DNA from: Novosphingobium resinovorum
Lineage (GTDB): Bacteria > Pseudomonadota > Alphaproteobacteria > Sphingomonadales > Sphingomonadaceae
Assembly: GCF_027922145.1 (NCBI RefSeq)
Contig: NZ_BSFC01000011.1
Coordinates: 558,001-622,000, forward strand
DNA: 64,000 nucleotides
Reading direction: 5' to 3'
Each line of letters starts with the position of its first letter. Position 1 is the stretch's first letter. The position numbers were made by a program, and so were the translations under genes. The notes below the pieces were generated by a model. The model did no database searches, was not told the DNA's origin, and was given only the letters and a program-made list of their open reading frames with translations. Below are positions 18,348 through 26,031 of this stretch, piece by piece.

Positions 18348-19010
18348 TCAGGAATCCAGTTTCCTGCCCAGCTTCACGAAGAACCAGATGAACGGCGGCA
18401 CCATGATCGTCGAGAGCACCAGCTTCGAGATGATCTGGCCCTCCATGATCTGCACGATCGGCAACCCGGTTCCGACGAAGGAAATGGTGATGAACAGCAC
18501 CGTGTCGATCACCTGCGACAGCATCGAGGCGATCCACGCGCGCACCAGCAGCAGCTTGCCGCCAGCCTGCGACAGCTTGGAGAAGATCAGGACGTTCAGC
18601 GTCTGCGACACGCCGTAGGAGATCAGCCCGGCGAACTGCATCCGTGCGCCCTGCCCGAGCAGGCGGGCATAGGCCTCCTGGTCGCCCCAGAACGCAGCCG
18701 GCGGGACCACGTGGATCACGAAGGTCAGCAGCAGCATCGAGACGATCAGCGGGATGAACCCGAAGCGCACCAGCTTGTTGGCGGTGTCCGGGCCGTGGAG
18801 TTCGGCGATGGCGCTGGAAAGCACAACCAGCAACAGGAACGCGAAGATCCCCGATTCGACCGCGAGGTCGCCCAGCACCGGCCAGTGGCCGAGCGAAGCC
18901 AGCTTGGTCCCGAGCACTCCCGCCAGCACGACGAGGCCGCCGTAGAGCAGCGAGAAGACGAAAAGCGAGCGGGTGATGATGGGCGCGGGCGCAGTGACGG
19001 ATCGATCCAT
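18348..19010 (-). CDS. yhhQ: Queuosine precursor transporter (YhhQ/VUT family)
   Basis: A 220-residue protein with six likely membrane helices. Family features include the short N-terminal segment [59 protein letters not shown] and [20 protein letters not shown]. YhhQ imports the queuosine precursors preQ0 or preQ1 for tRNA modification. AGGGAGG precedes the ATG at 19010. I looked for a preQ1 riboswitch upstream and found none. It lies 80 nt upstream of argB on the same strand. Confidence 0.88.
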   Translation of the reverse strand: MDRSVTAPAPIITRSLFVFSLLYGGLVVLAGVLGTKLASLGHWPVLGDLAVESGIFAFLLLVVLSSAIAELHGPDTANKLVRFGFIPLIVSMLLLTFVIHVVPPAAFWGDQEAYARLLGQGARMQFAGLISYGVSQTLNVLIFSKLSQAGGKLLLVRAWIASMLSQVIDTVLFITISFVGTGLPIVQIMEGQIISKLVLSTIMVPPFIWFFVKLGRKLDS

Positions 19011-19078
19011 CGCCTCCCTGTAACGGGCAAAGCGGCGTTGGACTAGGGTTCGGTGGAGAAAATGCGAGCCCCGTCGCA

Positions 19079-19204
19079 TCCTCCCTGTCGCGAAGCGATG
19101 GGGAGGTGGCAGGCGCGCAGCGACTGACGGAGGGGCTTTCCGACCCCTCCACCACCGACTGCGTCGGCGGTCCCCCTCCCCATTGCTGCGCAACGGGGAG
19201 GATG
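19079..19204. repeat. Intergenic dyad repeat, family B copy 2
   Basis: A ~125-nt element with ends TCCTCCCTGTCGCGAAGCGA and the near complement GCTGCGCAACGGGGAGGA. It is the same family as 229-348 and 60075-60203, and lies between the divergent yhhQ gene and the small gene at 19252. Confidence 0.8.
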
Positions 19205-19251
19205 CGGCGGGGTCATCGCTATCGTCTAGCCGCCGTGCTAGCCGCCTCGCC

Positions 19252-19449
19252 ATGACCGAAGACGAAGACAATGCCCTCACCCGCCCCCAGCGCCGCCTGC
19301 TGCGCCGCCTCTACAACGGCCGCACCGAGCCTGTCGTCGCGGATGACAAGCCTTTCCTGACTTACAAGGAGGCCAGTCGCTACCTCCTGTCGCTTGACGC
19401 CGAAGCGCGCGAGGCAGCCTATCTGGAGATGAAGCGGCAGGCGGGGTAA
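19252..19449 (+). CDS. Small conserved hypothetical protein
   Basis: A 65-residue acidic and arginine-rich protein without signal or membrane segment. It looks wholly helical: LTRPQRRLLRRLYNGRTEP, LTYKEASRYLLSLDAEARE and AYLEMKRQAG. The ATG at 19252 directly follows repeat DNA, and no strong ribosome-binding site is visible. The codon pattern is high-GC like its neighbours, which favours a real gene. Function unknown; no family recognised. Confidence 0.55.
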   Translation: MTEDEDNALTRPQRRLLRRLYNGRTEPVVADDKPFLTYKEASRYLLSLDAEAREAAYLEMKRQAG

Positions 19450-19458
19450 TCCCGACGT

Positions 19459-19535
19459 CGTCATTGCGAGCGTAGCGAAGCAATCCAGGGCAGCCTGACA
19501 CCGCCCTGGATTGCTTCGCTACGCTCGCAATGACG
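19459..19535. repeat. Palindromic repeat, family A copy 6
   Basis: Family A palindrome (GAGCGTAGCGAAGC, right arm GCTACGCTCGCAATGACG) just after the small gene at 19252-19449. Confidence 0.9.
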
Positions 19536-19627
19536 AAAGAGGGTAGGCGGACGCGATACCCTGTCCGGTAAGCCATGGTTTCCTACAAGGGCGCCGCCGC
19601 GTACTATTCCCGTCGCCCGTCCCCCGG

Positions 19628-19810
19628 CCACAAGGTTACACCCGATGCCCCGCAAGGTGACACATCGCTGTCCCCAGGTTACACTTTTCACGCACAAGGT
19701 GACACCCGCACTCACGCATTTGCGCCAATCACGCCCCTACCCCGTCGCAAGGTGACACCTTCTTCGCCCTGGACAGTGTAAACCGTGTAAACCTGTCACC
19801 TTGCGGGGCA
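19628..19810 (-). repeat. Phased AAGGTGACAC box array, element 1
   Basis: This stretch explains most of the 450-nt gap before the nucleoside transporter. On the plus strand AAGGTKACAC boxes start at 19632, 19654, 19675 and 19696 (spacings 22, 21, 21), then 19749. Two GTGTAAACC copies and a final TGTCACCTTGCGG follow to 19806. Read on the minus strand, it begins with GCAAGGTGACAGGTTTACAC and ends with GTGTCACCTTGCGG...GTGTAACCTTGTG, the same head and tail as the element at 33304-33463. Boxes two helical turns apart suggest cooperative protein binding, but no known site matches. Confidence 0.7.
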
Positions 19811-19900
19811 CCCGCCGCAAAACCCTCTAGCCCTGCGTCCGTCGCGCCTCTAGGGTCGGCGGCTGTTTCCCCCCTTCCTCTCCCGGAGCCAAGCGCCTCG

Positions 19901-21226
19901 ATGCATGTCGCCTACAGCCTGATCGGCATCGTTCTCATCATGGCGGCAGCCTTCCTGCTCTCGACCGACCGCAAGGCGATCCGCCCGCGCGTCGTCTGCG
20001 CGGCCTTCGCGCTGCAGGCGGGCCTTGCCGCGCTGGTGCTCTACGTGCCGTTCGGCAACCGCATGCTGCGCGGCGCCGCCTCGGGCGTCGAGGGGCTGCT
20101 GAGCTACGCGCATGAAGGCGTGACCTTCCTGTTCGGCCCGCTCGCCTCGCCGGAAATCGGCGGCACCAGCTTCGCCATCGCGGCGCTGCCGGTGATCATC
20201 TTCTTCGCCTCGCTGATCTCCATCCTCTACTACCTGAAGATCATGCCGCTGGTGGTGCGCTGGCTGGGCGGTGCGCTGGAGAAGGTGACCGGGATCAGCA
20301 AGGTCGAAAGCCTTTGCGCGGCCTCCAACATCTTCGTGGGCCAGAGCGAGGCGCCGCTGGTGATCCGCCCCTACCTCGCCTCGCTGAACCCCTCGCAGCT
20401 GTTCTGCGTGATGACGGTGGGCCTGGCAGGCGTGGCGGGCACGATCCTGGCCGCCTATGCCTCGATGGGCATCCGCATCGACTACCTCGTCGCCGCCGCC
20501 TTCATGTCGGCACCGGGCGGCATCTTCATGGCCAAGATGATCATGCCCGATCCGCGGCCCGGCGTGGCTTCGAACGCCGAGGTCCATGAGAGCACCCTGC
20601 CCCCCGCAGGCGCCGCCGCCGCCGCGATGAACCGCGCCGACGTCACCCATCTCCCCGGCGTCCACGTCGACGAGCCCGAAGCCGTCGAGCACGAGGAGGA
20701 AAAGCCCGCCAACATCATCATGGCCGCATCGCAGGGCGCGCAGACCGGCGTGAAGCTGGCGGTCGCGGTGGGCGCGATGGTTCTCGCATTCGTGGCGCTG
20801 ATCGCGCTCGCCAACGGCTTCGTCGGCTGGGCGGCGGGGCTCTTCGGCTTCCAGGGGGTGACGTTCCAGTCGCTGCTGGGCTACATCTTCGCGCCGATCT
20901 TCTACCTGCTGGCGACCCCCGACTGGACCGAGGCGCTGCACGCAGGCGGCCTGTTCGGCACCAAGATCGTGCTCAACGAATTCGTCTCGTTCATCGAACT
21001 GGGCAAGGACGGCCTGCTTTCGCCCCGCACCGTGGCGGTGGTGACGTTCGCGCTGTGCGGCTTCGCCAACTTCTCCTCGATCGCGATCCAGATGGCCGTG
21101 ACCGGCGGACTTGCCCCCAACCAGCGCCCGATCATCGCGAAGCTGGGCATCCGCGCGCTGGCGGCGGGCAGCCTGTCGAACCTGATGAGCGCGGCGCTGG
21201 CGGGGCTGTTCCTCACCGTCGCCTGA
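19901..21226 (+). CDS. Concentrative nucleoside transporter (CNT/NupC family)
   Basis: A 441-residue inner-membrane symporter importing nucleosides with H+ or Na+. CNT hallmarks are the re-entrant loop GGTSFAIAALPVIIFFASLI, VESLCAASNIFVGQSEAPLV (the GQxEAP substrate loop), IRPYLASLNPSQLFCVMTVG, LNEFVSFIELG and CGFANFSSIAIQMA. A variable, charged cytoplasmic insert (about residues 215-270: NAEVHESTLPPAG ... DEPEAVEHEEEKP) is longer than in NupC. The ATG at 19901 begins a hydrophobic helix. It is monocistronic. Just upstream lies the phased-box element (19628-19810), a candidate regulatory region; a complex hairpin follows the stop. Confidence 0.93.
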   Translation: MHVAYSLIGIVLIMAAAFLLSTDRKAIRPRVVCAAFALQAGLAALVLYVPFGNRMLRGAASGVEGLLSYAHEGVTFLFGPLASPEIGGTSFAIAALPVIIFFASLISILYYLKIMPLVVRWLGGALEKVTGISKVESLCAASNIFVGQSEAPLVIRPYLASLNPSQLFCVMTVGLAGVAGTILAAYASMGIRIDYLVAAAFMSAPGGIFMAKMIMPDPRPGVASNAEVHESTLPPAGAAAAAMNRADVTHLPGVHVDEPEAVEHEEEKPANIIMAASQGAQTGVKLAVAVGAMVLAFVALIALANGFVGWAAGLFGFQGVTFQSLLGYIFAPIFYLLATPDWTEALHAGGLFGTKIVLNEFVSFIELGKDGLLSPRTVAVVTFALCGFANFSSIAIQMAVTGGLAPNQRPIIAKLGIRALAAGSLSNLMSAALAGLFLTVA

Positions 21227-21227
21227 A

Positions 21228-21271
21228 GCATTTTCTAATCAGGTGGAAACACCTGATGACTCGGAAAATGC
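21228..21271. terminator. Nested hairpin after the nucleoside transporter
   Basis: An outer stem GCATTTTC/GAAAATGC (21228-21235 with 21264-21271) encloses a perfect inner hairpin TCAGGTG-GAAA-CACCTGA (21239-21256). It begins 2 nt after the stop codon. It lacks a clear T-run, so it may be a 3' stabilising or factor-dependent termination structure rather than a simple intrinsic terminator. Confidence 0.6.
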
Positions 21272-21375
21272 GATAAACAATTGACTTAGAGCGGTCCGTC
21301 CCGGCGATGTTGCCCCGGGGAAACTGGACACCGGCCTGAGGCTTGGGTCTTCTCTCCCCTTGAGAGGACCAGAGC

Positions 21376-22155
21376 ATGACCGACCGATTCCGCGAGACTT
21401 ACGGCCCCACCGCGCTGGTGACGGGCGCTTCTTCAGGGATCGGCCTCGCCTTCGCCGAGGAACTGGCCGACCGGGGCTTCCACCTCGTCCTCACCGCGCG
21501 CCGGACCGACCCGCTCGATGCGCTGGCGGAGCGGCTGGCGTCCTCGCACGGCACCCGGACCACCGTGCTCGGTGCGGACCTCGGTGACCCGGCGACTCCC
21601 GCGCGGATACTCGAGGCGACCGAGGGCACCGACATCGGCCTCGTCGTCAGCAATGCCGGCTTCAACATCAAGGGCGCGTTCGAGGCGCAGGACCCGGCCG
21701 CGATGGCGCGGATGCTCACCGTCAACTGCCACGCGCCGATGCAGCTGGCCCACGGTCTGATCCCCCGCCTCAAGGCACGGGCGAGCGGAGGTCTGATCTT
21801 CACCGCCTCGGTCGAGGGCCTGATCGGCTGCCCGTACTCAGCCGCATACTCCGCCACCAAGGCACTGGTCGTGGCGCTGGGCGAGGCGCTCTGGGGCGAG
21901 ATGCAGGGCAGCGGCGTGGACGTGCTGACGCTCTGCCCCGGCGCTACCGAGACAGAGGCGACCGCCGGGATGGAGGGCATCGCCAACCTGCAAAGCCCGG
22001 CCGAAGTCGCGCGCCTAGCCCTCGACAACGTGCGCGAGGGACCGACCTTCGTACCACACGCGCATTACCGCGCCATGTTCGATGCGCTCCGCGCCCGTCC
22101 CCGCCGCGAGGCACTGGCGGGCATGGCGGAAGGGATGCGCCAACGCCTCGGCTGA
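21376..22155 (+). CDS. Short-chain dehydrogenase/reductase
   Basis: A 259-residue classical SDR. It has the NAD(P) loop TGASSGIGLAFAEELADRGF with a following VLTARR that favours NADP, the NAG motif (VVSNAGFNIKG), catalytic Ser in FTASVEGLIG, and the YSATK pair (YSAAYSATKALVVALG). The product is a cytosolic oxidoreductase for an alcohol or ketone substrate that cannot be named from sequence. AGAGGACC precedes the ATG. It is monocistronic and converges on the EamA transporter gene 6 nt downstream. Confidence 0.88.
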   Translation: MTDRFRETYGPTALVTGASSGIGLAFAEELADRGFHLVLTARRTDPLDALAERLASSHGTRTTVLGADLGDPATPARILEATEGTDIGLVVSNAGFNIKGAFEAQDPAAMARMLTVNCHAPMQLAHGLIPRLKARASGGLIFTASVEGLIGCPYSAAYSATKALVVALGEALWGEMQGSGVDVLTLCPGATETEATAGMEGIANLQSPAEVARLALDNVREGPTFVPHAHYRAMFDALRARPRREALAGMAEGMRQRLG

Positions 22156-22161
22156 GCCGCC

Positions 22162-23070
22162 TCAGACGGAACGCCTGCGCATCAGTTCCGCGGGCGACAG
22201 CACGATCCCCGCGAGGATCAACGCCATGCCGAGGAAGTGGTAGCCTTCCAGCCGCTCGCCCAGCAGCAGCGCGGAGAGCAGTGCACCGAACAGCGGCATC
22301 AGCGTGATCGCCTGCCCGGCCCGCGCCGCGCCGAGTTGCACTGTAGCGGCGTTGTAGATGAAGTAGGCCAACACCGACGGAAAAATGCCGACGTAGAGGA
22401 AGGCCGAGAGCACCTTCGGGCTCCAGGCGACTGCAAGCCCCTGCGCCGCTTCCCAAGCTGCCAAAGGCGCCATGAACACCGCGCCGATCAGGAACACCAT
22501 AAGCAAGAAGCTCGCCGGCGCGATCGGCGGCCGCTTGCGCAGGAGCACAGTGTAGAGCCCCCATACCACGACGCCGCACAGCACCAGCGCATCGCCGATG
22601 CCAAGCCGCAATGTCGCCAGCGCGGATACGTCCCCCCGGAACACGATGGCGACGACCCCGACGGTGGACAGTGCGACGCCCGCCTGGTGCAGCACCCCCG
22701 CCCGCGTTCCGAAGATCATGCGATCGAGCACCAGTACCAGAGCCGGAATCGACGCCTGCAGCAGCAGGGCATTGGCCGCGCTCGTATGATGTAGCCCGGA
22801 GTAGACGAACGAATTGAAGCAGACGATGCCGAGGAACCCCAGCGCCGCGATCCAGCGCCATCCCGCGACTATCGCCGCGCGCTCCGCCCAGGCCTGCCGC
22901 GCCGCGAACGGCAGCAGGATCAGCACCGCGATGAGCCAGCGCCCGAACGCGAGCGTGAACGGCGGAATGTCGTCCCGCACCGCGCGGCCGGTGATCGAAT
23001 TGCCAGCCCAGAACAGCATCACAAGGCCGAGCAGCAGAAACGCGCGGGTGTGAGAGGGAGACTTGGGCAC
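22162..23070 (-). CDS. EamA/DMT family transporter
   Basis: A 302-residue ten-helix drug/metabolite transporter made of two EamA repeats. Repeat one begins LLLGLVMLFWAGNSITGRAV with the typical FTLAFGRWLIAVLILLPFA. Repeat two begins GDALVLCGVVVWGLYTVLLR and ends with the family's LMPLFGALLSALLLGE. The substrate is unknown (amino acids, nucleotides or drugs are common). The frame stays open upstream into repeat DNA (23083-23196), but that extension is repeat-encoded. GTG at 23070, preceded by TGGAGCAG, is the credible start. Confidence 0.87.
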   Translation of the reverse strand: MPKSPSHTRAFLLLGLVMLFWAGNSITGRAVRDDIPPFTLAFGRWLIAVLILLPFAARQAWAERAAIVAGWRWIAALGFLGIVCFNSFVYSGLHHTSAANALLLQASIPALVLVLDRMIFGTRAGVLHQAGVALSTVGVVAIVFRGDVSALATLRLGIGDALVLCGVVVWGLYTVLLRKRPPIAPASFLLMVFLIGAVFMAPLAAWEAAQGLAVAWSPKVLSAFLYVGIFPSVLAYFIYNAATVQLGAARAGQAITLMPLFGALLSALLLGERLEGYHFLGMALILAGIVLSPAELMRRRSV

Positions 23071-23082
23071 GGCTGCTCCATT

Positions 23083-23196
23083 CGTCGTCCCGGACTTGAT
23101 CCGGGACCGTTGGCTATCTTTAGGCACAACCTCGCTGCCGACGCCGCAGGATGGGCTGTTCACGGCCAGCGGTCCCGGATCAAGTCCGGGACGACG
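23083..23196. repeat. Inverted repeat, family C copy 1
   Basis: Arms CGTCGTCCCGGACTTGATCC and the complement GGATCAAGTCCGGGACGACG flank a ~70-nt loop containing TTAGGC and GGGCTGTTC. A second copy lies at 54915-55032 with the same layout. It fills the gap between the S1/P1 nuclease stop and the EamA start. Confidence 0.85.
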
Positions 23197-23199
23197 CCA

Positions 23200-24060
23200 T
23201 TATGCCAGCGCCTTGTCGAGCATCTGCGCCAGACGCAGCCCCGCCCGCTCGATGCGTTCATCGACGATCGGAATCGTCTGTTCGATCGCTGCGTTGGTCC
23301 AGACGATCTTCTGCGGCTCCTTGACGTCGCCCCCCACGTGACAGGGCAGCTTGCCGCCGAACGCCAGCGGATAGAGCACGTCGCGGCTGATCTCGTAGCT
23401 CTCGCGGGTCCAGTCTTCCAGCGTGCCGGTCGCCAGCCGCGCCTTTTCGGCCGCGCTGTAGACGCGCACCAGCGGCGGGCGGGCGGAGGTGATCGCGCGC
23501 TCGGCCAAGGTCGTGTCCCAGATCGAGTGCAGGTTGCGACCCGGCGCGTCGCCGTAATCGGCCTTCACCGCGTTGCCGCCCTGGTCCTCGTTCTCGCCGA
23601 TATGCAGCGGCTGGTGGATGTCGCCGACGAAGTGGACGAGGAAGACCAGCGCCTCAAGCCGCAGCACCGGCGCCAGCTTGTGGTTGGCCAGCAGCTTCTC
23701 GTCGCGCTCGATCTGCGCGGTGGCGCACATGCCGTCGCGGCACAGTTGCTTGAGGTCGAACGTCCCGCAGACCGGCTGGTCGTGGTAGTGCCAGGAATTC
23801 TGGTAGGCCCAGCGCCAGCGCTCGCCCTTGATGCAGTCGGGCCAGGTCGCGGCGTCCTCGATCGTGCGCATCGAGCACTTGGGCGTGTCCATCTCGCGCT
23901 CATGGGCGAGCAGCTTGCGGATGGCGACGCGGGTGGCAGGGCGAACGTTGGCCATGGCGATGCCCGCCACGGTTCGGTGCCCCATCGCACCCCAGGCGAA
24001 GGCCGGGCTGGATACGATCGTCGCAAGAGCGGCTAGGAGAAGGAGAACTTTGCGCATCAT
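23200..24060 (-). CDS. S1/P1-type nuclease, exported
   Basis: A 286-residue zinc nuclease with a signal peptide (VLLLLAALATIVSSPAFA). Cleavage before Trp gives the mature N-terminus WGAMGHRTVA; in this family the N-terminal Trp itself binds zinc. Further ligands fit WHYHD and FLVHFVGDIHQPLHIGENED, followed by GGNAVKADYG and NLHSIWDTTL. Such trinuclear-zinc enzymes degrade single-stranded DNA and RNA, here in the periplasm or outside, probably for nutrient or phosphate scavenging. The ATG overlaps the GST stop (TGATG), so the two are coupled. Confidence 0.9.
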   Translation of the reverse strand: MMRKVLLLLAALATIVSSPAFAWGAMGHRTVAGIAMANVRPATRVAIRKLLAHEREMDTPKCSMRTIEDAATWPDCIKGERWRWAYQNSWHYHDQPVCGTFDLKQLCRDGMCATAQIERDEKLLANHKLAPVLRLEALVFLVHFVGDIHQPLHIGENEDQGGNAVKADYGDAPGRNLHSIWDTTLAERAITSARPPLVRVYSAAEKARLATGTLEDWTRESYEISRDVLYPLAFGGKLPCHVGGDVKEPQKIVWTNAAIEQTIPIVDERIERAGLRLAQMLDKALA

Positions 24061-24725
24061 CAGACCACCGGGTGCTCGTACTGTTCGATGACCCAGTCCT
24101 CCGCCTCGGCCGCGGCGATCCAGGCCTGCATCCATTCGTGCTCCCACACCGCCTGCATGTAGGCCTGCGCGAAGCCGGGCACGCCGATGCCGTACGTCAG
24201 GAAGCGGCTGACGACGGGGGCGTAGAACACGTCCGCCGCGCCGAAGGTGCCGAACAGGAACGGCCCGCCTTTGCCGAACCGCGCCCGCGCCTCGGCCCAG
24301 AGGGTGAGGATGCGCACGATGTCGGTGCGGGTCTCGTCCTCCAGCCCCGGCAGTTCGACGCGCGAGCGGATGTTCATCGGGCAATTGCGGCGCAGCGACA
24401 GATAGCCGGAGTGCATCTCCGCCACCATCGATCGCGCCATGGCGCGCGCCGCGTCGTCCTTGGGCCAGAAGCGATCGCGGCCGACCTTGTCGGCAAGATA
24501 GTCGACGATGGCGAGCGAATCCCACACCACCGCCTCGCCATCCCACAGGATCGGCACTTTGCCGTGGCTGGGGGCGAGGTCGTCGGAGGACTTCTTGAAG
24601 GCTTCCCATTCCTCGCCGAACAGGGGGACGGTGATCTCGTCGAAATGCAGGCCCGACTGTTTGCAGGCGAGCCAGCCGCGCAGCGACCAGCTGGAGTAGT
24701 TCTTGTTGCCGATGATGAGCTTCAC
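24060..24725 (-). CDS. Glutathione S-transferase family protein
   Basis: A 221-residue cytosolic GST. The N-terminal thioredoxin-like domain begins KLIIGNKNYSSWSLRGWLAC, where the SSWS serines occupy the catalytic position. Glutathione-site residues follow in GKVPILWDGEAVVWDSLAIV (cis-Pro, then D-S). The C-terminal helical domain has RNCPMNIRSR and FGTFGAADVFYAPV. The GTG at 24725 (GAGGAACG upstream) is chosen; an upstream in-frame ATG lies in non-conserved sequence. It is the first gene of a two-gene operon with the S1/P1 nuclease. Confidence 0.88.
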   Translation of the reverse strand: MKLIIGNKNYSSWSLRGWLACKQSGLHFDEITVPLFGEEWEAFKKSSDDLAPSHGKVPILWDGEAVVWDSLAIVDYLADKVGRDRFWPKDDAARAMARSMVAEMHSGYLSLRRNCPMNIRSRVELPGLEDETRTDIVRILTLWAEARARFGKGGPFLFGTFGAADVFYAPVVSRFLTYGIGVPGFAQAYMQAVWEHEWMQAWIAAAEAEDWVIEQYEHPVV

Positions 24726-24792
24726 GGGGCGGCGTTCCTCGGGATTGCTGAACGAGCGGCCTAGAGGCTGGGGCGCGATGTGTCGAGCCTGA

Positions 24793-24874
24793 CCCTTCGA
24801 CAAGCTCAGGGTGAGCGGACGTTGGCTGATGCCCCCTCAAATCCGCTCAGGCTGAGTGCCGAGCCTGTCGAAGC
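24793..24874. repeat. Inverted repeat, family E copy 2
   Basis: Arms CCCTTCGACAAGCTCAGGGT and a degenerate complement GGCTGAGTGCCGAGCCTGTC GAAG (with a four-base insertion) lie between the GST promoter and the Pit gene stop. Related to 2924-2995. Confidence 0.75.
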
Positions 24875-24892
24875 ACCGAAGCCCCGCCGCCC

Positions 24893-25894
24893 TCAGAACG
24901 CCCGCGTTATCAGATAGAACAGCGCGCCCACCGCCGCGCTGGCGGGGATCGTCACGAACCATGCCACGATCACCCGGCTCGCCACCGACCAGCGCACCGC
25001 GCTCGACCGCCGCGCCGCGCCGGTGCCGACGATCGACCCGGTGATGGCATGCGTGGTCGAAACCGGAATGCCCAGCGCCGAAGCCCCGAACACCACGATC
25101 GAACCGGCGGTCGAAGCGCAGAAGCCCGAGTGGTGATTGAGCTTGGTCAGCTTGGAACCCATCGTCTTGATGATCTTCCACCCGCCCGACAGCGTCCCCA
25201 GCGAAATCGCCAGATAGCACGACAGCACAACCCAGTGCGGCACATGGAAGCCCCCCGACATGTGCCCGGTCGAGTAGAGCAGCACCGCGATGATCCCCAT
25301 CGTCTTCTGCGCATCGTTGCCGCCGTGGCTGATCGAATAGGCGGCGCTGGAGAGCAGGTGGAGGCTCTTGAAGATGCCGTTCGACTGGCGCGGGGACGTG
25401 CCCTTGAACAGCCAACTCGTCACCAGCATCAGCAACATGGCGATGGCAAAGCCCAGCACCGGCGAGACGAAGATCGCCGCGATGGTCTTCACCGTGCCCG
25501 AGCTTTCGACCACCGCGAAGCCGCCATGCGCGATCCCGGCGCCCAGCAACCCGCCGATCAGCGCGTGGCTGGAGCTGGAAGGAATGCCCTTGATCCAAGT
25601 CAGCACGTTCCAGAACATCGCACCGACCAAGGCGCCGAACACCACGGCCGGGGTGACGGCATCGACGTCGATGATGCCCTTCCCCACCGTCTCGGCGACG
25701 TGGAGGCCGACGAAGAAATAGGCGAGGAAGTTGCCGGCAGCGGCGAACAGCACCGCGAAGACCGGCGAGAGCAGACGCGTCGCCACCACCGTCGCGATGG
25801 CATTGGCCGCATCGTGCAGGCCGTTGAGGAAATCGAACGCCAGCGCGAGCGCGACGAGGCCGATCAGCAGCGGCAGGGCAAGGCTGTGGTCCAC
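24893..25894 (-). CDS. pit: Inorganic phosphate transporter, Pit family
   Basis: A 333-residue membrane carrier that imports metal-phosphate with protons. Both PiT signatures are present: FDFLNGLHDAANAIATVVAT near the N-terminus and SISHGGNDAQKTMGIIAVLL in the middle. GIPSSSSHALIGGLLGAG and GIPVSTTHAITGSIVGTGAA complete the duplicated core. The ATG at 25894 is standard. Upstream on the same strand is the protein with a DUF47 (PhoU-like) domain, the usual partner of Pit carriers. A family A repeat separates the two. Confidence 0.93.
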   Translation of the reverse strand: MDHSLALPLLIGLVALALAFDFLNGLHDAANAIATVVATRLLSPVFAVLFAAAGNFLAYFFVGLHVAETVGKGIIDVDAVTPAVVFGALVGAMFWNVLTWIKGIPSSSSHALIGGLLGAGIAHGGFAVVESSGTVKTIAAIFVSPVLGFAIAMLLMLVTSWLFKGTSPRQSNGIFKSLHLLSSAAYSISHGGNDAQKTMGIIAVLLYSTGHMSGGFHVPHWVVLSCYLAISLGTLSGGWKIIKTMGSKLTKLNHHSGFCASTAGSIVVFGASALGIPVSTTHAITGSIVGTGAARRSSAVRWSVASRVIVAWFVTIPASAAVGALFYLITRAF

Positions 25895-25913
25895 GAAGTT
25901 AAGCCCCTGGCTT

Positions 25914-25997
25914 CGTCATTGCGAGGAGGTGAAACCGACGAAGCAATCCAGGCCTGCGCAAACCGCCCTGGGTTGCTTCGCTACGCTCGCAATGACG
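25914..25997. repeat. Palindromic repeat, family A copy 7 (diverged left arm)
   Basis: The right arm is normal (GGTTGCTTCGCTACGCTCGC AATGACG). The left arm reads CGTCATTGCGAGGAGGTGAA ACCGACGAAGC, with an insertion. It lies inside the DUF47-pit transcription unit. Confidence 0.8.
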
Positions 25998-26031
25998 AGG
26001 AATGGTGATGAACATCGATCCGGCTTCGCGC

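Noticed and set aside
18980..19080. preQ1 riboswitch upstream of the queuosine-precursor transporter
   Set aside because: No preQ1 pseudoknot pattern is visible; the ribosome-binding site is open and repeat DNA lies close upstream.
17368..19155. A 595-codon frame covering argB and more
   Set aside because: Upstream of ATG 18267 it reads antisense-like sequence through yhhQ in the wrong frame; argB is complete from 18267.
19575..19781. A 68-codon frame whose peptide shares HKVTP and QGDTSL with a frame at 33381-33566
   Set aside because: Both frames run through the phased box arrays, so the shared peptide follows from the repeated DNA motif. Neither has a clear ribosome-binding site, and the 22-nt step breaks any 7-codon period.
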